A stretch of 53,088 nucleotides of DNA from Holdemanella sp. MSK.7.32 (GTDB lineage Bacteria > Bacillota_I > Bacilli_A > Erysipelotrichales > Erysipelotrichaceae): assembly GCF_024460475.1 (NCBI RefSeq), contig NZ_JANFYN010000013.1, positions 1 to 53,088 on the forward strand, read 5' to 3'. Both the position numbers and the translations under genes were made by a program. Below, in pieces: positions 35,643 to 44,724 of the stretch; the first letter of the stretch is position 1; the number at the start of each line of letters is the position of its first letter. A model generated the notes under the pieces. That model did not search any database, was not told where the DNA came from, and saw nothing but the letters and a program-made list of their open reading frames with translations.

Positions 35643-38600
35643 CTATTTCTTCAATAATACATTTACCATGTTCACAATATCATGACCATAGCTTTTTAAA
35701 GTAGCCCAACCATATCCATTAGGATTTTCTTTTATTCCTAACCATTCAACATATTGAGCACTACCACGTTTCACTAGATTGAATCTTGGATCCACACATT
35801 GGTTTGTTAATGGGGATACTGAACCATAGGCTTTTAAATGTTGAATCTGAGCACGAATACCCATTCTGACATTACTAAAACTTGCTCCATGTACAGCACC
35901 AGTGGCACCAATACCCGCAAAATTATATTGGTTTGGAAGTACATCTCCACCATATTTCAAGAAACCTGTTTCTTTCATACATTGAGTAAATGCTACTTCT
36001 GCTCTTACACCTTCTGCTGTGGCTTCTTCATAGAAAATTTGTGCAAATTGGTTGATTGTACTAGCTCCACCTTTAGCTAAACAGCCATCATATTTATTCT
36101 TATATTTTGCATTAAACTTGTCATAACCATTCGCATTTGCATTATAGTAACGAACCATTTGAGCCACTGTAGTCTGACTTGTACCCATGATCTGCATTAA
36201 ACTACCAGTTGCATTTGTCTTAATATATTCAAACACCCATTTTTGTGCATTTGTATTATTGGATTCATAGACTTGTAAATTTGAACTGTTACGTATATGT
36301 CCACCGCTAACATCTAATGCTGAACGTGAATTTAATGCAGATACAATCTTTAAATTTCCATACGAATCATAGGCTATTATCCATTTTTGATTATAGTTAC
36401 TTGATTGTTTCTGTTGATTGATATTTGCTCCATTTCCACTTCCAGTTGCCGTTAAATACATTCCAGAACCAGCATTCTTAAACGAAACATAGCCTTGGGA
36501 ATCATGAGTTACAATCCATTTTTGAGCATTTGTTCGATTTAAAGAATACAATTGAACATTTGCACCTGAATATAAACTTCCATTAGAAACGTCTACCGCA
36601 TAATTTACATTCTTATTTTTTATATAATATGTACCATCACTCAATAAATTTTTATATGTACTCGCAAGAGAATCACATTTTTCACGATCACTTACTTGTT
36701 TCTCAAAATACCATTTTTGTGCATTTGTTCCATTACTTTGATAGATTTGAATGTTTCCGCCTGATCGAACGGTACCATTACTTAAATCCAATACATAATT
36801 TGAATTTAATGCTGAAGTTATTATATAAGCTGAACCACTCTTTTGAACAATCCATTTCTGCGCTCGTGTTCCATTAGAAGCATATTGCCATACATTTTGG
36901 CCTGAACGCACCGTTCCGTTACTAACGTCTAATACTTTTCCTGATTTAACATTTGTAAATGTAACATACCCTTTTGAATCATGACTAACCTTGAATACCT
37001 GAGCTTGTGTACCATTAGATGCCCATAGCTGAACATTAGCTCCACTATGAGTTGCAGCATTACTAATATCTAATGTATAATTCGAATTCTTTGATGTACG
37101 AATTTCATATATTCCATCTTTTAAAGTAGATGTATTATTACTTGCCAATTCATCTAATTTTTGTTCTTTTGTAACAAACTTACTGAACTTCCACTTCTGT
37201 GAATTAGTTCCTCTATAAGAATACACCTGAATATTGCTTCCATCCTTTGTAGAAGCATTTGCTAAATCTAACACATAATTCTCATTTAAAGCAGAGATAA
37301 TCACATAGCCATTTCCATCTTTTTTAACAATCCACTTCTGAGCTCGTGAACCATTAGATGTATATTGCCAAACATTACCTCCGTTTTTTGCAATACCATT
37401 ACTTACATCTAAAACCTTGCCAGATTTTGTGTTTGTAAAAGTAACATACCCTTGAGAGTCATGACTTACTTTGAATTGTTGTGCTTGCGTATTATTGTTT
37501 GTCCATAATTGAACATTTGCACCGCTGCTAGTAGAAGCATTACTTACATCTAAAACATGATTTGAATTAACTAAAGATGAAATGTTATATGTACCATCTA
37601 CTAAAACATTACGATTATCTTTAGCTAATGTATCTAATGACTGATTTTTAAGTTGTAAACCAAGAGCACTTACAATACCTTTCGCATCCGCAATACCAAG
37701 TTGTTGTAACTTAGCATTTGAACCTAAATACTTATCAAACTCTTCTTTATTACTAATAAAACAATGTTCAACAATCAAACCTGTAATACCAGCTTCTTTG
37801 GCATAACGAATAACACCATAATAGTCCTTATCACTACTAGTCGGATCATAAGAAGTAGTACCATCCGTATAGTTACGAATCTTAATACCACGATCATATA
37901 AACCTAATGCAGCTAATTGACTTTGAATCGCCTTAGCTAGATTCTGTCCATTACTAGAAAGGTTCTTATTCCCACTCGTATTTGGATAATAAACTTCTGC
38001 ACCTTTTGCAGCACTATTTGTAGCCGAATTAATATGAATACTAATAAAGTAAGAAGCACCTGCTTTTTTAGCTACTTCCACACGATTTTTCAAATCCATG
38101 GCAGCTTCTTCACTCAAACGAGTATCTGTAGTTCTTGTCATAACTACATTTACATCATATTTAGATAATTCTTCCTTACAATATTGAGCAATCTTTAAAG
38201 TTAAATCCGATTCCTTTGCCCCAAATGCAGTGGCACCCGAATCACTACCACCATGTCCTGGATCCAAACAAATTGTCATTCCACCAGTCGCATGTCTTGA
38301 AAACTCATCTACTGACATTGTAGCCGGTTGACTCGCAACGCCATTCACAATCTCTTCTTCAGCTTTATTTACATCCGTTACTTCAATAATACCTTCTGAA
38401 CTAATTGAATCCTCTGTTAAATCCGGTAGTGTAGCATCATATCCATCATATTCTTGATCCACACCAAATTTAACATCCATTTCTAAATCACTAAAGTTTA
38501 AATAATAAGCTTGTCCATTATATACATAATGAAGTGTGGTAACACTATATTGTCCTTTTTCTTCTTCACTAAACACTCTAGAAAATTTAACTAAATTATC

Positions 38601-39047
38601 AACTTGTTCTGTACTTTCTAAATCAAAAGTCGTTCCATCCTCTTTTTGAATTGTCAATCTAAAATCAGAATACCCCTCTGCATTATTTAATGGAAGAACA
38701 AAGTTTTCTGTTTCTCCATTCGATAATACGGGATTATCGACTAAGAAATATTCCATCATATTAGAATCACCCAATTGCTCCTCTTCCACAACTGGCTCTT
38801 CCTTTTCAACAGGAACTTTCTCCTCTTCTGCAGGCACTTCATCTGAAGTAATGTTTTCTACATTTGAAGTTTCATCTGTGTAATCATCAGTTATATCTTC
38901 ATTTTCTTCTGTTTGCGTTTCTTCTGCAATAGGCTCTTCTTGAGTTACTTCATCATCTGCACGAACTGTATATATATTAGTCATAGTTGATACAGACATA
39001 AATACACTTAATACGAGAGCCAAAAGTGGTTTTAATCTTTTATCCAT
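35643..39047 (-). CDS. bifunctional secreted wall hydrolase: amidase, ricin-type repeats and glucosaminidase
   Basis: The 1134-residue protein has a signal peptide, an acidic Glu/Thr/Val-rich region (about 32-95) and a beta-rich domain. An Amidase_3 domain (about 256-455) follows with the zinc ligands in CLDPGHGGSDSG, AKESDLTL, ISIHINSA and IVEHCFISN. Three ricin-like units of about 135 residues (near 486-619, 646-779 and 802-938) each hold three QxW-type lobes such as AQKW. An FlgJ/LytD-like glucosaminidase domain (about 949-1134, AFTQCMKETGF, YNFAGIGATG) ends it. The protein should cut the stem-peptide amide and the glycan strand, with the ricin lobes holding it on wall sugar. It is monocistronic, with its own promoter and terminator. 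Confidence 0.9.
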   Translation of the reverse strand: MDKRLKPLLALVLSVFMSVSTMTNIYTVRADDEVTQEEPIAEETQTEENEDITDDYTDETSNVENITSDEVPAEEEKVPVEKEEPVVEEEQLGDSNMMEYFLVDNPVLSNGETENFVLPLNNAEGYSDFRLTIQKEDGTTFDLESTEQVDNLVKFSRVFSEEEKGQYSVTTLHYVYNGQAYYLNFSDLEMDVKFGVDQEYDGYDATLPDLTEDSISSEGIIEVTDVNKAEEEIVNGVASQPATMSVDEFSRHATGGMTICLDPGHGGSDSGATAFGAKESDLTLKIAQYCKEELSKYDVNVVMTRTTDTRLSEEAAMDLKNRVEVAKKAGASYFISIHINSATNSAAKGAEVYYPNTSGNKNLSSNGQNLAKAIQSQLAALGLYDRGIKIRNYTDGTTSYDPTSSDKDYYGVIRYAKEAGITGLIVEHCFISNKEEFDKYLGSNAKLQQLGIADAKGIVSALGLQLKNQSLDTLAKDNRNVLVDGTYNISSLVNSNHVLDVSNASTSSGANVQLWTNNNTQAQQFKVSHDSQGYVTFTNTKSGKVLDVSNGIAKNGGNVWQYTSNGSRAQKWIVKKDGNGYVIISALNENYVLDLANASTKDGSNIQVYSYRGTNSQKWKFSKFVTKEQKLDELASNNTSTLKDGIYEIRTSKNSNYTLDISNAATHSGANVQLWASNGTQAQVFKVSHDSKGYVTFTNVKSGKVLDVSNGTVRSGQNVWQYASNGTRAQKWIVQKSGSAYIITSALNSNYVLDLSNGTVRSGGNIQIYQSNGTNAQKWYFEKQVSDREKCDSLASTYKNLLSDGTYYIKNKNVNYAVDVSNGSLYSGANVQLYSLNRTNAQKWIVTHDSQGYVSFKNAGSGMYLTATGSGNGANINQQKQSSNYNQKWIIAYDSYGNLKIVSALNSRSALDVSGGHIRNSSNLQVYESNNTNAQKWVFEYIKTNATGSLMQIMGTSQTTVAQMVRYYNANANGYDKFNAKYKNKYDGCLAKGGASTINQFAQIFYEEATAEGVRAEVAFTQCMKETGFLKYGGDVLPNQYNFAGIGATGAVHGASFSNVRMGIRAQIQHLKAYGSVSPLTNQCVDPRFNLVKRGSAQYVEWLGIKENPNGYGWATLKSYGHDIVNMVNVLLKK

Positions 39048-39072
39048 TTTCTATCCCTCTTCTAATAAATCT

Positions 39073-39101
39073 ATTTTAAATGAATATTTAAAATATTTCA
39101 A
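39073..39101 (-). promoter_or_regulatory. promoter of the amidase/glucosaminidase gene
   Basis: The minus strand reads TTGAAA (39096-39101), 17 bp, TAAAAT (39073-39078). An AGAGGGA ribosome site precedes the ATG at 39047. Confidence 0.65.
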
Positions 39102-39108
39102 TCTAACC

Positions 39109-39139
39109 AAAAAATAACCAGACACTTTTGTGCCTGGTT
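39109..39139 (-). terminator. intrinsic terminator of the C39-like secreted protein
   Basis: The minus strand has AACCAGGCAC/GTGTCTGGTT with loop AAAA (10 pairs), followed by TTTTTT. Confidence 0.88.
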
Positions 39140-39145
39140 ATAAAA

Positions 39146-42100
39146 TTAGATTTTTGTTAGTTTAAATTTCTGAGCATTTGTGCCGTTGCTTTGGTATAAC
39201 TGTATATTTTGTGTATTTTTTACAACACCAGTACTAATATCTAATACATAGTTTGAATTCAATGCAGAAATAAAAGTTAAACAACCATCTGTATTCTTTT
39301 TCGCAATCCATTTCTGGGCATATGTATTGTTAACTTCATATTGCCAAATATTAGCACCATTATTCACACTCGCATTTGAAACGTCAAGTGCTTTGTTAGA
39401 TCCAATATTAATAAACGTAATATAACCTACTGAATCTTTCTTTACTTTCCATTTTTGAGCATTTGTGTTGTTTGATTGATGTGTCCATACATTAGCTCCA
39501 TTTGATTTAGAACCATAACTTACATCAATTGTATAACTTGGACTCTTATAATTAGAAATGACATACGTTGTTTCTTCAATACTTGCATTATATTGTTTGG
39601 CCATGTTATCTAATTTTTGTCTTGGAGATTCATATTTTGTAAAATTCCAACGTTGTGCTTTTGTATCATTAGAAATATAAGCCTGAATATTAGAACTATT
39701 ACGAACTGTACCTCCACTTAGATCCAATACATAATTCGTATTTAAAGCAGACATAATTTTAAATCCATTGCTTGTTTTTAAAACAATCCATTTTTGTGCA
39801 TATGAATTATTAGAACTATATTGACTGATGTTTTGTCCACTTTGGGCAACCCCATTATATAAATCAATCACTTTATTTGAACCAACATTCATAAATGTTA
39901 CATATCCCTTAGAATCATGACTGACTTTCCAACCTTGTGCACTTGTACCATTATATTGATATAGTTGAATATTAGCAAAATCATTCTTGGCAGCATTACT
40001 AACATCCAATACATAAGATGAATTCAATGAAGAACTAATATAATATGTACCATCAGATAATAGGCCAGCATAATCTTTTGCCATTTGATCCATTTCTGCA
40101 CGAGTATTCTTAATTTTTAATAACTTCCAAGACTGAGCTGCTGAACCGTTATTTGTAAAAATTTGAATAGGAGTACCATTATCAGTTGATGCATTGTTCA
40201 TATCAACTACAAAATTATGATCCCACGCAGATGAAATCACCCAATTACCATTCTTGTTTTTTGTGAAAATAAATTGCCCTGCTTTTGAATTTGAACTTAC
40301 ACCTTGGACTAAGCGATTAAAGTTTGACATTGAATTCCAATTTGTTGTAATACCTAAATATAAACCAGAACCTACATTTTTAATTGTATAGTATCCATTT
40401 TGATTTTTAGTAATTTCATATTGTTGAGCAGCAGTCGCATTCCAATCCCAAATTTGAATACCAGCGCCATTTGATTTAGAACCATCTTTTACATCTAATA
40501 CTTTATTGTTGTTTTTAGATGAAATAATTTCATAAGTTCCATTTACCATTTCATCCTTAATAATGTCAAAAGAAACATTCAATTTACCAGTAAAGGCATT
40601 AATACCAATAATCGTAGCTGTACCTTTACCAAGTTTTACATTATTTGAATAAACAACTTTATAATCTCTACCTTGAACCAACGCTGTATTTTTCAATGAA
40701 AGATTTACTTCTGGTTCAACGTTCTTACCTGTATAATATACATTTCCTACATGAGCATTTCCCTTAGATACATCTAGATATAAATTTTGATCTCTAAGTT
40801 TACCTAACGAGAAGAATGGACCACCATTCTTTCTATCACTACTATCCCATGATGGATGATTGAAGACCTCACTAATATGTACACGACCATTACGTGAACT
40901 TGTATATGGATCATATACTGTTGTATAGCCCTGTGCATCTAAACCGAATAATAATATTTCATGCGTTACACCATTCCATGGACAGAATTTTCCGCCACCA
41001 ACAGCAGCCGCAATCATATTCCCCTTTAATAATTCTTGTTTAGCTGATTCTACATTTAAATTATTCTTATAACTCAAGCCAAATTTATTCGCAACAAACT
41101 GCCAAGACTCTCCACCAGTACCAATGGAACTTGTGTTGAAGTAACCAGCATTATGTAAAATTTGACCCACTTGATTAGGCGTATAGTTTGTACCATTGAT
41201 TGTATTTACAATCATAGTCACTGTAGTAGGAACACATCCTGAACCACCAAAATAATAATTACCAACGACATTCCAAGCCCATCTGCCATCATTTTGACAA
41301 TAGTAAGAAACACCTTCCCAACTCGCTTTAGTAATAAAGCCATTGCTATCTGTGTTATAAGTTACTTTATCAATTTTGAAAGTACCTGTTTGTCTTCTTC
41401 CAAGATTATCATAGTACTTAGCACTATTCCCCATATTCACAAAACCAACAGATAAACTACCATCTTCTTTGAAGTTGTACCAATATCCATTTGCCTGCTT
41501 TTCGCCAACACTCTGCAATCCTTTATCGAAATAATAAACTTTCCCTTTTAAATTTATCATTCCACTATAGGCAGCCCCATTCTCTAAGTAGTAGTGTAAT
41601 TTACCATCTTCTTTTCTTAAAGAATATACGGCAATACCCGTTTCTTGATCATGAAGAACTTGTAAACCCGTCTGCATCATACCAGATTCATTAAAGTAAT
41701 AAGAATCTGTACCAATTGTTTTAAAACCAGTTACCTTATTACCATTCTCATCAAAATAATATTTTTGACCATCAATCTCTGCAAAACTATTCGTAACATA
41801 AGCCCCATCTTTAACATACTGTAAAGAATCACTTGACCAACCCTCAGTTAATTTAGCACTGGTATCACTACCACCACCAACTGTCGTAGTTTCATTTTCA
41901 TCTTCTTTTGGAACATCTGTTTCTTCCGTGTTTTCAGGAACATTTGTTTCTTCAGTGTTTTCAGGAACATTTGTATCTTCAACTACTGCATCAATAACAT
42001 TTGTTAAACCATCCTGATTTTCTACAGGTGCAGTCTCTTTTACAGGCTCAACACTTGTTTCTTCAGCATGAACGATAGTATCTGCAAAATTATAACTCAT

Positions 42101-42151
42101 AACCGCTGCAAGAACGGCAAAACCAACCTTAGCAATATCTCTATTATTCAT
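39146..42151 (-). CDS. secreted C39-like cysteine peptidase with choline-binding-like and ricin-type repeats
   Basis: The 1001-residue protein has a signal peptide ending near HAEE and a 9-residue repeat region (NVPENTEET). At about 100-275 are cell-wall-binding repeats of the choline/glucan-binding type (GQKYYFDENGNKVTG, DSYYFNESGMMQTG). A papain-like C39-type peptidase domain (about 280-430) has a cysteine in GSGCVPTTV near 304, a histidine in VTHEILLFG near 395 and VYDPYTSS after it. An Ig-like module is followed by at least eight ricin-like lobes from about 535 to the end. It probably cleaves peptides or stem peptides at the wall. The repeats near the N-terminus could dock to phosphocholine, whose synthesis genes lie 6 kb away. 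It is monocistronic. Confidence 0.87.
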   Translation of the reverse strand: MNNRDIAKVGFAVLAAVMSYNFADTIVHAEETSVEPVKETAPVENQDGLTNVIDAVVEDTNVPENTEETNVPENTEETDVPKEDENETTTVGGGSDTSAKLTEGWSSDSLQYVKDGAYVTNSFAEIDGQKYYFDENGNKVTGFKTIGTDSYYFNESGMMQTGLQVLHDQETGIAVYSLRKEDGKLHYYLENGAAYSGMINLKGKVYYFDKGLQSVGEKQANGYWYNFKEDGSLSVGFVNMGNSAKYYDNLGRRQTGTFKIDKVTYNTDSNGFITKASWEGVSYYCQNDGRWAWNVVGNYYFGGSGCVPTTVTMIVNTINGTNYTPNQVGQILHNAGYFNTSSIGTGGESWQFVANKFGLSYKNNLNVESAKQELLKGNMIAAAVGGGKFCPWNGVTHEILLFGLDAQGYTTVYDPYTSSRNGRVHISEVFNHPSWDSSDRKNGGPFFSLGKLRDQNLYLDVSKGNAHVGNVYYTGKNVEPEVNLSLKNTALVQGRDYKVVYSNNVKLGKGTATIIGINAFTGKLNVSFDIIKDEMVNGTYEIISSKNNNKVLDVKDGSKSNGAGIQIWDWNATAAQQYEITKNQNGYYTIKNVGSGLYLGITTNWNSMSNFNRLVQGVSSNSKAGQFIFTKNKNGNWVISSAWDHNFVVDMNNASTDNGTPIQIFTNNGSAAQSWKLLKIKNTRAEMDQMAKDYAGLLSDGTYYISSSLNSSYVLDVSNAAKNDFANIQLYQYNGTSAQGWKVSHDSKGYVTFMNVGSNKVIDLYNGVAQSGQNISQYSSNNSYAQKWIVLKTSNGFKIMSALNTNYVLDLSGGTVRNSSNIQAYISNDTKAQRWNFTKYESPRQKLDNMAKQYNASIEETTYVISNYKSPSYTIDVSYGSKSNGANVWTHQSNNTNAQKWKVKKDSVGYITFINIGSNKALDVSNASVNNGANIWQYEVNNTYAQKWIAKKNTDGCLTFISALNSNYVLDISTGVVKNTQNIQLYQSNGTNAQKFKLTKI

Positions 42152-42175
42152 TATGTATAACCCTCCATGAGTTAT

Positions 42176-42204
42176 ATTTTATACCGATATTGGAAGCGTT
42201 ACAA
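42176..42204 (-). promoter_or_regulatory. promoter of the C39-like secreted protein
   Basis: The minus strand reads TTGTAA (42199-42204), 17 bp, TAAAAT (42176-42181). GGAGGG precedes the ATG at 42151. Confidence 0.65.
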
Positions 42205-42219
42205 TTATCTTTTGTTACA

Positions 42220-42251
42220 AAAATAAAAAGAAAGAGAAATCAGTCTCTTTC
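42220..42251 (-). terminator. intrinsic terminator of the lipid-kinase operon
   Basis: The minus strand has a perfect stem GAAAGAGA/TCTCTTTC with loop CTGATT, then TTTTTATTTTT. The 5' arm includes the last codons of the kinase gene. Confidence 0.85.
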
Positions 42252-43139
42252 GTTTGCATATATCTGTAAAGTTCTTGGATAATTGTCTATATGAGCAACT
42301 AATGTTGACTCTCCTTCTTCACCATCTAACGTCCAAGCCAATTTTTCAGTGGATTCAATCGTAATGGATTTAGCTCTATATCTCTCTACATACTTCATGT
42401 TTAATTCAGGATGCAATACTCCTAAAGGATAATTATATAACTCTAATAAATTAGGCGTATGTTCTACCAATATAATATCAAATACACCATCCTTAAATGT
42501 ATTATCATCTTGCTGAACCATTTCAAATCCAGCAACACGATTCCCATTAATGATCAATCCAAACATTAAATCCTTTTCAAATTTCTTGCCATCCATATTC
42601 ATCTTTACATGATACGGATGTAAGTTCGGTATTTCATGCAAAGCCTTAATTATATAAGCCATATTCCCTAATTGCTTCTTTAATTCCTGCTTTGTTTCAT
42701 AACTCACATTACAAAACGCTCCAAAACCAGCCACATAATTAAAGTAACGAGAATTCATCTTACCCACATCAAAAGACTCTACATTTTCTTTACAAGCAAT
42801 CTTTGCGCATTGCAACATATCATTAGTAAGACCAAAGTTTGTTCCAAAATCATTCATAGTACCCGTGGGAAAGTAAGAAATGATTGGCTTATGTTCTAAC
42901 TTCATCAAACCATTTGTAGCCTCATTCAATGTACCATCCCCACCAAATACAGCTACAACATCATACTTTTCACCATACTCTTCAATAAAGTGACAAATAT
43001 CCATCTGTTTTTGAGATACATATACTTCCATTTGATAATTATGAGATGAGAATTCATTTAACACATCTAACAATTGACCCTTCGAGTTTTTCTTGCCAGA
43101 ATTTGGATTGATTAATAGCAATACTTTCTTTCTCACCAC
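42240..43139 (-). CDS. diacylglycerol/lipid kinase (DgkB/YegS family)
   Basis: The 299-residue soluble lipid kinase has LLINPNSGKKNS at the start, the nucleotide-binding VFGGDGTLNEATNG near residue 68 and SYFPTGTMNDFGTN. It phosphorylates diacylglycerol to phosphatidic acid. The GTG start overlaps the stop of the phosphoglycerol-transferase-like gene (TAGTG). That pairing makes sense because such transferases release diacylglycerol from phosphatidylglycerol, and this kinase could return it to phospholipid synthesis. Confidence 0.9.
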   Translation of the reverse strand: MVRKKVLLLINPNSGKKNSKGQLLDVLNEFSSHNYQMEVYVSQKQMDICHFIEEYGEKYDVVAVFGGDGTLNEATNGLMKLEHKPIISYFPTGTMNDFGTNFGLTNDMLQCAKIACKENVESFDVGKMNSRYFNYVAGFGAFCNVSYETKQELKKQLGNMAYIIKALHEIPNLHPYHVKMNMDGKKFEKDLMFGLIINGNRVAGFEMVQQDDNTFKDGVFDIILVEHTPNLLELYNYPLGVLHPELNMKYVERYRAKSITIESTEKLAWTLDGEEGESTLVAHIDNYPRTLQIYANERD

Positions 43140-44653
43140 TAATCCTTCCCCTTTCCATATAAAATATATTTATCATAATAATTCGAATGACGAGTCAATT
43201 CCTTATCAAACTTTTTGAAACCAAGCTTTTCAACTAAAGTTGGAGTTTCAGTATATAGATTTGTACCTAATCCAAGTCTATCCGAGTTAAACGTAACACC
43301 AAGACTTGCCAATGTAGTTGGGAATAAATCATATGTCGTAATTTTACGTGAATTTTGTGTTGTTGGCGTTGCAGCCGAATTAATAATTGCATAATAACAC
43401 TTACGATTATATCCAGACTCTTCAATATCCTTAAACCAATCTGGATCCATACTCTTATGATCTCCAGCCAATACTATTGTCGTATTTTCATACCAAGGCT
43501 GTTCTTGTATCCATTGTACTAATTCAGTAACATGTTTACTAGAACAACGGATTACATTAGAATATCTATCTCCATATAAATCTATGCATTCACTACATTC
43601 ATATCCTGCAATAAAATGCGTATCAGCAGTCAACATAGTGAAATTAAATGGTTGATTGGATGATGCAAGTTCAGTTAACTCATTCTTAGCGTATTCAAAC
43701 AGCTTAATGTCTTCAAAACCCCACCATTCTCTATAATCTTTATCAATCCAGCCTTTTTCAATAGCCGTATTGTAATCGACAATATTGTAATTACCATGCT
43801 GTTCAAAATAATACTTTCTACCACCAAAAGCAGCATCTGAGCCAAGTAACAACTCATTCTTATATCCATTTTTTTCAAGTATTTGACCTATAGAGTAAGT
43901 TCCCGGTAAAAAACTTTTATCACTAATATATTCATTACCTTCCACTGGAATATTTAATGGCACACCACTTGTTTGTCCAACCATAGCTGCAACTGTCCAT
44001 CCAGACATTGAAGGTACCAAGAAGCCATTGTTATCATTGTTTCCATTTGCGAACGTTAAATTATTGTCAGCTAATTCTGTAAGCTCAGGAATCCTTGATT
44101 CTTCAAACGCTCCACCATGTTCCAAATCTTCATAAGTTGTTTCCATGGATTCCATGAAAATATAAATTAAATTTCTTTTTTGTTCAGGAAATGTATACTT
44201 AACATTTTCTGGATTCACATAATATTCTTCATATAATTTAGATGGGTGGGAAACATTATACCAATATTGATCTATACCAACAGCATAGATACAATCTGTT
44301 ATTCCAAATCCATATATAAATAAACAAGCTACTGTCGTAATAATTATTAAAACGTTATTACGTACATGTTTAAATTCTCCATGTTTTATATCACTACTAA
44401 TTTTCCAATCTTTAATAATGCAACAAATTAATAAAATGCCTGATACAATACTCGGAATAGGTAAACAATAATCTATAAAACTAGACAAAAAAGAAGTGTC
44501 TGTGCCTTGCATAGGCACCATCATATGGAATAATACTTGTTCAAAAGGAATATCCCCAAAAGTTAAAGGTACCCATTCAGCAACTTTAACTAACAATAAG
44601 CCTAGAAACACTAGTAAAACTGTTAATACGGAAATTATTCTTCGTCTTTTCAT
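43139..44653 (-). CDS. membrane phosphoglycerol transferase of the OpgB/LtaS superfamily
   Basis: Translation most likely starts at the ATG at 44653 (504 residues) behind AAAGGA; the frame is open to 44701. Three or four N-terminal helices lead to an extracellular alkaline-phosphatase-fold domain. FMESMETTYED has the first metal ligand, SGWTVAAMVGQTSGVPL the probable catalytic threonine, and VLAGDHKSMDP the distal metal ligands. The WT..(A/G)MV.....G.PL block is closer to MdoB/OpgB than to LtaS. It would move phosphoglycerol from phosphatidylglycerol to a surface glycan or lipid; the acceptor is not known. Confidence 0.85.
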   Translation of the reverse strand: MKRRRIISVLTVLLVFLGLLLVKVAEWVPLTFGDIPFEQVLFHMMVPMQGTDTSFLSSFIDYCLPIPSIVSGILLICCIIKDWKISSDIKHGEFKHVRNNVLIIITTVACLFIYGFGITDCIYAVGIDQYWYNVSHPSKLYEEYYVNPENVKYTFPEQKRNLIYIFMESMETTYEDLEHGGAFEESRIPELTELADNNLTFANGNNDNNGFLVPSMSGWTVAAMVGQTSGVPLNIPVEGNEYISDKSFLPGTYSIGQILEKNGYKNELLLGSDAAFGGRKYYFEQHGNYNIVDYNTAIEKGWIDKDYREWWGFEDIKLFEYAKNELTELASSNQPFNFTMLTADTHFIAGYECSECIDLYGDRYSNVIRCSSKHVTELVQWIQEQPWYENTTIVLAGDHKSMDPDWFKDIEESGYNRKCYYAIINSAATPTTQNSRKITTYDLFPTTLASLGVTFNSDRLGLGTNLYTETPTLVEKLGFKKFDKELTRHSNYYDKYILYGKGKD

Positions 44654-44701
44654 AGTTTGACCATCCTTTAACTTAAATTTTACACTTGTAAAGTATAACA
44701 T

Positions 44702-44724
44702 AAAAAAGCCTTAAAATAAGGCTT
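44702..44724 (-). terminator. intrinsic terminator after the acyltransferase 3 gene
   Basis: The minus strand has a perfect AAGCCTTA/TAAGGCTT stem with loop TTT, followed by TTTT. It ends the rfb-acyltransferase unit at the stop codon (44723). Confidence 0.82.

Noticed and set aside
36629..36877. Open frames on the plus strand opposite the ricin-repeat genes
   Set aside because: They are low-complexity shadows of the repeated minus-strand coding sequence without ribosome sites.
35643..42151. Repeated short motifs as a possible CRISPR array or DNA satellite
   Set aside because: The repeats are in frame, diverged, and encode the ricin-type and wall-binding lobes of two secreted proteins.
44650..44701. 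Longer start for the OpgB/LtaS-like gene at 44701
   Set aside because: The upstream part overlaps the likely promoter and leader just after the acyltransferase terminator; the ATG at 44653 has AAAGGA upstream and begins with a normal basic membrane-protein start.
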